From Owenia fusiformis (Eukaryota > Annelida > Polychaeta > Sabellida > Oweniidae), in assembly GCA_903813345.2 (NCBI GenBank), contig CAIIXF020000001.1, positions 15,087,915 through 15,151,914 of the forward strand: a stretch of 64,000 bases of DNA, given 5' to 3'. Of this stretch, positions 48,346 through 64,000 are shown piece by piece. How positions within the stretch are numbered: position 1 is the first letter of the stretch; the number at the start of each line of letters is the position of its first letter. Position numbers and translations under genes: made by a program. Under the pieces are notes generated by a model. It was not told where the DNA came from and did no database searches. It was given only the letters and a program-made list of their open reading frames with translations.

Positions 48346-48708
48346 GTACGAAGTCAGGGCTCTCGCCAGGCTTTTAGACTGTGGCGCAGCACCACACTCT
48401 ATTTAGCTCCCTCCACACCCTATTGGCAAATCATGACTCTTTCCACAGTCTATACTTGACTAAATATACAATAATAGCATTTAAAAAGGATAAAATATGA
48501 CATAAATATGATTTATCACGATTGAACGGTTATTCTGAAGATGTTCGCACCACACCCTAAATACATCCTGGTGAGAGCCCTGTAAGTGATGACGATTTAA
48601 AAACGATTTTAGAAATTTTAAAGCACATTCACACTACAATTGTATATATACACCGCACACAAGCACACATAGTACGAAATATCCTCAAGAGGAGTCTGTA
48701 CTGTAATA

Positions 48709-48749
<41 letters not shown>

Positions 48750-48811
48750 AGAAGATGAAGAGGAAGTGGAAGAGGAAGAGGAAGAAGAAGAAGAAGAAGA
48801 CGAAGAAGACA
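48709..48811. repeat. (GAA)n-rich microsatellite
   Basis: About 100 bp of gaa/gga repeats. Purine-only on the plus strand, able to form triplex; codes poly-Ser or poly-Phe on the minus strand by chance. Confidence 0.95.
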
Positions 48812-48819
48812 AAGACCCT

Positions 48820-49150
48820 ATCTGTTGCAAGACTTTTGCTTGGCACAACCGTCACCATGTTATTAAGTGTTGTTAAGTTTCGCAAGGATCCTGCCATGAC
48901 CATTGTAGTGTTATCGTGATAGCCTGATATAACCGTGACAATGCTATATTATACTGCATGGCCTGTCATGACCGTGGTAATGTCAGCCTGATATGACCAT
49001 GACAATGCTATACTATATTGCAAGACCTGTCATGACCGTGGTAATGTTAAAGCCTGATATGACCGTGATAATGGTTGCACTTAGGCCTGTCATGATTGTG
49101 GTAATATTAAAGCACAATATAACCGTGACAATGGTTATATTAAGTGACAT
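48820..49150. repeat. Dispersed repeat with internal ~50-bp tandem units (copy 1)
   Basis: Starts 'gaccctatctgttgcaagac', then 'gcaaggatcctgccatgacc' and several units of 'cctgtcatgaccgtggtaat' alternating with 'gcctgatatgaccgtgacaa'. A second copy lies at 54470-55230. Confidence 0.85.
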
Positions 49151-49248
49151 TAATAGCATGAGAATACTGTAATGAAAAATTTCATCGTTTATCTACCTTA
49201 AATATGTAAATCTAGACTACTACATGCCCATAGTCAGTTTTTTGTAAG

Positions 49249-49290
49249 GGGGGGGGGGGGGCTTGAAACCCCCCCGCACCCCCCAAAAAA
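49249..49290. repeat. Poly-G / poly-C hairpin
   Basis: A run of 15 G is followed after 7 bases by 'accccccc' and 'gcacccccc', giving a G/C foldback. Assembly or sequencing errors are likely here. Confidence 0.8.
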
Positions 49291-49399
49291 ATATTTCCCC
49301 ATTCTAAACCAAGACCCTTTGTATTGTAAAGGACAGTGGCGGATCAGGAAGCTAACAAGGGGACCCACATTTCAAGTCAGGAAAAAAATATCCGCGCTT

Positions 49400-51000
49400 G
49401 CACGGAAAAACTTTTTAGGGCCCTAAAACCAAAATTTGGGCCAAAATTTAGCAAATCTATGGCATGTTTTTTGAAAATTTGGCTTAATATTGAAAAATAA
49501 GGCCTAAAAAGATTAAGTAATGCCCAAAAAGGCCCACTAAAGAGGTCCTATGATATTTTTTGGCCAACATTTATTTTGGACCAATTATTGCCGCGCAGAA
49601 AACCTTTTAGGGCCCTAGAACTAAAATTTTGAAAATTTATAGCCCGTTTTTTTTGAAAATTTGGCCTAAAATTGAAAGAAATAAGGCGCGAAAAGGTCAA
49701 GTAAAAAGGTCAAGTAAAGGCCAACTAAAGTGGCCCTACAACATTTTTGGCCAAACATTTTTTGTCAAGGCCCATCCTAGGGGCGCGCATAAAATGTTTA
49801 GGGCCCTTTAACCAAAATTCGGGGGAAAATTTTGAAAATTAATGGCCCGTTTTTTAAAAATTTGGCCTTAAATCAAAAATAAAGCCTAAAAAGGTAAATC
49901 AATGCCCAAAGAGGCCTACTGAAGAGGCCCTACAATTTTTTGGGCCAAACATTTTTTGTCAAGGCCCATCCTAGGGGCGCGCATAAAATTTTTAGGGCCC
50001 TTAAACCAAAATTCGGGCGAAAATTTTGAAAATTAATGGCCCGTTTTTTAAAAATTTGGCCTTAAATCAAAAATAAAGCCTAAAAAGGTAAATCAATGCC
50101 CAAAGAGGCCTACTGAAGAGGCCCTACAATTTTTTGGGCCAACATTTTTTTCTGGGCCCAACCTTTTAGGGCCTTGGAACTAGGGCTGGCACGGAACGGA
50201 ACGGAATCGGAACAGAACGGAATTCGGAACTTGGCTTCGGAATTCGGAACTTTCGGAATTTTGGACCTTATCTAAAATAGTTCCTACTTCTCCCCTTAAG
50301 TTCTCATTTTTGTTACCACTGGAACAGTGTACAACTATATATATATATAAGTTGTATTATGTTTATTAAATACAAACACTAACACTATCTAACTGCCAGA
50401 ACAAGTGGCATAAATGTTCAAAACTAATGGCAAAATGTAAATGTCCTTGCCTTCTTGGCATACAACTGTTACTTTATATTGTATATTATCTTTCTTACAA
50501 TAATTGTCTCCTCTTATAGAATATATCTAAAACAATCACAATTTATTTATTTCTATCATTCATTACATATAAAACAACTTTACCAAGTGAAAATGTTTAA
50601 TAATTATATATATTTATTGATTTCGTTTCATAGTACTAGTTCGCTATAGCGTGTTAGCGTGTCGCTATAACGATGAGTGAATGTTCTTTAAGGAAAATAA
50701 AAATTCCGAAAATTATCGGAATATGAGAAGGTAGGTCCGAAAGTCCGTTTCCGAAGGCAAAACCGGATGGTTCGGACAATAATTCCTTTCCCTGCCAGCC
50801 CTACTTGGAACAGATCAAGTAAAAAGGCCAAGTAAAGAGGCCGTACAATATTTTTGGCCAAACATTTTTTTCTCGACCCATCCTAGGGCCGCGCGTAAAA
50901 TATTTTAGGGCCCTAAAACCAAAACTCGGGCCAAAATTTAGAAAATTTATAGCCCGTTTGTGAAAAATTAGGCCTGAAATTGAAACTTAAAAAATAAGCA
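49400..51000. repeat. ~190-bp satellite-like tandem array
   Basis: Units start near 49417, 49610, 49799, 49992 and, after an inserted element, 50888. Each contains 'agggccctaaaaccaaaatt', 'atagcccgttttttgaaaat', 'ttggcctaaa' and 'ggccctacaatttttt', then 'aggcccatcctagggg'. The two units at 49799 and 49992 are almost identical. Confidence 0.9.
50181..50803. mobile_element. hAT-type MITE (623 bp) with perfect 8-bp target duplication
   Basis: TIRs TAGGGCTGGCACGGAA and, inverted from the right, TAGGGCTGGCAGGGAA. Flanking 8-bp duplication CTTGGAAC at 50173-50180 and 50804-50811. Subterminal 'cggaac/cggaatt' repeats at both ends. No transposase. An 8-bp duplication and TAGGG ends are the hAT hallmark. 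Confidence 0.93.
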
Positions 51001-51572
51001 ATCAAATGACCATATTGAAACAGTTTATGTAAAAATAGAAACATTTATATTTATCCTAACTTTTGTCCTCTTTGTGTCCTCTTATATTTTGATACTTCTC
51101 TGCCATGTTATTTTCGGAAAAATTAACATGGATGAAAATTAGGGTGTCCCAAAAAATCACTTTTTTGGAGTTGAGCTTAGCACAGTTGGGGTTTGGTTCC
51201 TTTTGGGGAGTTTATTAAGTGTGTAAAATATTATAGAGACAGATCGATGTTTCAGTTGTTGGAATTAGACCTAAAAATGTAACGTTTTTGGCAAAAATCG
51301 CACTTTTTGACCAGATTTACTGAAGAATAATGGAAACCTACCTCACCTTCTGTTCATAAAAATGAAGGCTAAATGAAAGGTTGTGCACCACATTACCACT
51401 CTAAGTAAGAATACTGCTGAGATTTGGGTATATACCCTCCAAAAAGACTCTGAAATGAGGCTAAAAATGACATATTTTAAGATTGAAATCAATGGGTAAC
51501 ATTCATACGTATTACAAATGTTTTATTTAGCTATAGATATGCAGATCACATAAGTAAGTTCAGATCAGTTCT
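51000..51572. other. No gene recognised
   Basis: AT-rich sequence after the satellite array. No open frame with domain features and no repeat bounds seen. Confidence 0.35.
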
Positions 51573-52041
51573 TCAGGTCAGTTCTTCAGATAAAATTGTC
51601 CATATTGTCCATTTGTTGTTTGTTAAGGTTTTTAAAATCAAGAAGCTGGCGGTGATGGTTAACCACCATCTGAACACGATCGCGGCGATCCACACCCTTA
51701 CTGTAGTTTGCGAACTCGGTACATCCTTGATTGCCCGTTCTGCACAATTGTTAACTACTTCCATGGAAGTAACGAGCTCCTTAAATCTAATATACTCTGG
51801 AAAGTGGAAACTGATCCCAGTTGTCGGGATTAAATTCCATCCAGTGTACATCTACTTGAAAGAGGTCAAAAATTAACCATGACCTTTCCCCACCAAAGTT
51901 TTCAAGCGTGACGTCCCCTGGTCTTGTTAACAAGTGAACTTTCATTTGTGTTTTCTGTTGAGGAAAGTTCTGGGGACGACCTGCATCTATCATTACTCTG
52001 ACGAACTCAGGCCATGAAAACAATTCTACTATTTTTTTCAT
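51573..52041 (-). pseudogene. Transposase-like (ND/NxAER-type) protein fragment, frameshifted
   Basis: Two overlapping minus-strand frames together read FSWPEFVRVMIDAG, LTRPGDVTLENFGGERSWL, then EYIRFKELVTSMEVVNNCAE followed by RAIKD. In a third frame FANYSKGVDRRDRVQMVVNH and HRQLLDFKNLNKQQ follow. I have an impression of 'VND-x-AERGV ... R-x-x-VV-x-HR' patterns in uncharacterised, transposon-associated proteins of marine invertebrates; this is memory, not a database result. At least two frameshifts make it non-functional. It is interrupted at its N-terminal side by the 52028-52837 inverted repeat. Confidence 0.5.
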
Positions 52042-52837
52042 GGCCTGAGTTCGTCGCTAACATGCTAAATATAAGAGTTAGCTGACGTTTGGGAGTCTGA
52101 CTTACCTTCTAAAGGTTAGAACCCGAATCTTAATGAAACCATATCACCTTTGTTCCGTCGATGATGATGCATAAACACAGCATTTGATAGAAATTAGTGT
52201 AAATGTTTTTCCGACATTTTCATTTTTCATCAATGTTGACTTCCGGGAAGGCGTTGTAGTTATCACGAAATAACGCATTGACCCTTAAACTTTACTTTGT
52301 TGACGTGTCAACCAAGCATGTCTGGTGTGAAAATTAAAAGAATATTAAGCAATGTTCTACATCCGCCAAGCTAAGTGAAGTAGCCAATATTTAAAATTAC
52401 CAATTTCAAGTGAAGTACGCAACGAACGAAACTGCGCGATCTACACTCCCACTATTGGTCTGAACGAAATGCTACATAGAAATATGAGCCGTCTGCTGTA
52501 TTAGTCGATTAATAGAGTAAGACCTGTTGGTGATGCTTTATAATTTAGACCAAAACATTGAAGAACAAACGAACCTGTAAATCGTAACGAACAAATATTC
52601 GGTTTTCACATATGTTCGGTAATTTTTCGTATTGAAACTTCCGGAACTTACAAGGAAATCATTCATCTTCACGGTCTTGGATGTTATGGCAAATGCTCCA
52701 TGGTTGACGGAACAAAGGTGATATGGTTTCATTAAGATTCGGGTTCTAACCTTTAGAAGGTAAGTCAGACTCCCAAACTTCAGCTAACTCTTATATTTAG
52801 CATGTTAGCGACGAACTCAGGCCATGAAAAAAATAGT
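52028..52837. mobile_element. Inverted-repeat element with ~132-bp arms (810 bp)
   Basis: Arms 52028-52159 and 52706-52837 are nearly identical inverted copies (start actatttttttcatggcctg; end 'acctttgttccgtc'). The outer 21 bases of the arm also occur, inverted, just outside at 52000-52020, giving a perfect local hairpin. No target duplication is evident and no coding is seen inside. Confidence 0.75.
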
Positions 52838-53235
52838 ACGTGAATTTTGTTGTGGGGACTGGCAAAAGTAATTTTTGAAAGGGACAGATATTAGACATAC
52901 TGAAATGCCAAGTATTTTATAGATAATATATTTAAAATGATCAAGATTATATAGCATAGTATATGGTATCTCTCTCGATCACTAAAAAGGGAAAATAATA
53001 TCGAAGAAATATTCATACTCCCGCCATACTTACAGATGATTGAAGAGCTCGCCAAGCATGAGCCACCACGTCTACTTTTGAGGGGCTTTTGAACTATCAA
53101 TTTGCAATAAAGCATTATCAAGTTCTTCCCGCTATTTAATATCTTAAGTGTTGAACATATTTAGTTATTTATGGGTGTTCATATTACTAAATACATTGAT
53201 GGACGATTGAGACAGAGGGAAGAAGAAAGATCAAA

Positions 53236-53271
53236 CCGGAAGTACAAACCCGGAAATACAGACACGGAAGT
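53236..53271 (+). promoter_or_regulatory. Triple ETS-type site, 14-bp period, before spermidine synthase
   Basis: CCGGAAGT (53236), CCGGAAAT (53250) and ACGGAAGT (53264) are spaced exactly 14 bp apart and end about 150 bp before the start codon at 53424. ETS/GABP sites commonly drive TATA-less housekeeping promoters. No TATA box is seen. Confidence 0.5.
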
Positions 53272-53423
53272 GAAAAGTAACATGTGTTGAAATCACAAAA
53301 ACACATGTGTGAAAGTGTCTAATTATATCGTTTGATTTTCAATTTGAACACCTATTTGTCGCTCAACAAACCAATCAAGAAGTTGCACTAGACATAGGAG
53401 AGGTCGTATGTTGATATAAAACA

Positions 53424-64000
<10,577 letters not shown>

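Noticed and set aside
48618-48903. Minus-strand frame with long poly-Ser or poly-Phe
   Set aside because: Product of the (GAA)n microsatellite.

Overview
This is an invertebrate metazoan nuclear window. The genes are AT-rich, carry GT-AG introns and are spread far apart, and most of the remaining DNA is transposon-derived or tandemly repeated. The recurrent 'taggcctat' word and the mix of LINE, mariner-, pogo- and hAT-type repeats suggest a deuterostome invertebrate such as an echinoderm or hemichordate. That placement is an inference; no taxonomic marker was found.

Six protein-coding genes can be assembled exon by exon. They are a Y-box cold-shock protein (+, 1282-8492, complete); a FRAG1/PGAP2-like multipass membrane protein (-, 14299-19106, N terminus not found); the nucleolar ribosome-biogenesis factor NOP53 (+, 26919-28799, N-terminal exon probably missing); an UNC93-like 12-helix membrane protein (-, 30504-33191, complete); the SMC5/6-complex RING protein NSMCE1 (-, 38861-44612, complete); and spermidine synthase (+, from 53424, cut off by the window end at about residue 195). 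They are unrelated in function, mostly housekeeping genes lying by chance on alternating strands, with no sign of an operon.

Layout. 1-1115 holds a LINE reverse-transcriptase fragment and an unrelated repeat. The Y-box gene follows, with its last 396- and 387-nt exons coding basic/acidic repeats. 8.9-14.3 kb holds a palindromic MITE and LINE ORF1 debris. 14.3-19.1 kb is the FRAG1-like gene, whose introns carry two minisatellites. 19.1-26.7 kb is dense repeat, including a G-rich tandem array and a TA-flanked MITE. 26.9-33.2 kb holds NOP53 and the convergent UNC93 gene. 33.1-36.7 kb is a ~2-kb tandem duplication that copies the UNC93 first-exon start and 5' flank. 38.9-44.6 kb is NSMCE1. 45.5-48.3 kb is a 2,456-bp inverted-repeat transposon inserted in a LINE. 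49.4-51 kb is a ~190-bp satellite interrupted by a hAT-type MITE. 51.6-52.9 kb is transposase-like debris. 53.2-64 kb is spermidine synthase with a 6-kb intron full of repeats.

The most notable sequence-level observations are: (1) a 44-bp minisatellite whose every unit carries a copy of the adjoining exon end plus 5' splice site; (2) the 2,456-bp CACTG-ended element with a 5-bp target duplication, whose removal restores the LINE reading frame; (3) the partial tandem duplication of the UNC93 5' end plus a perfect 85-bp duplication of an octamer-containing block upstream of its start; and (4) arrays of AGGTCA direct repeats. I found no clearly new multi-gene system.
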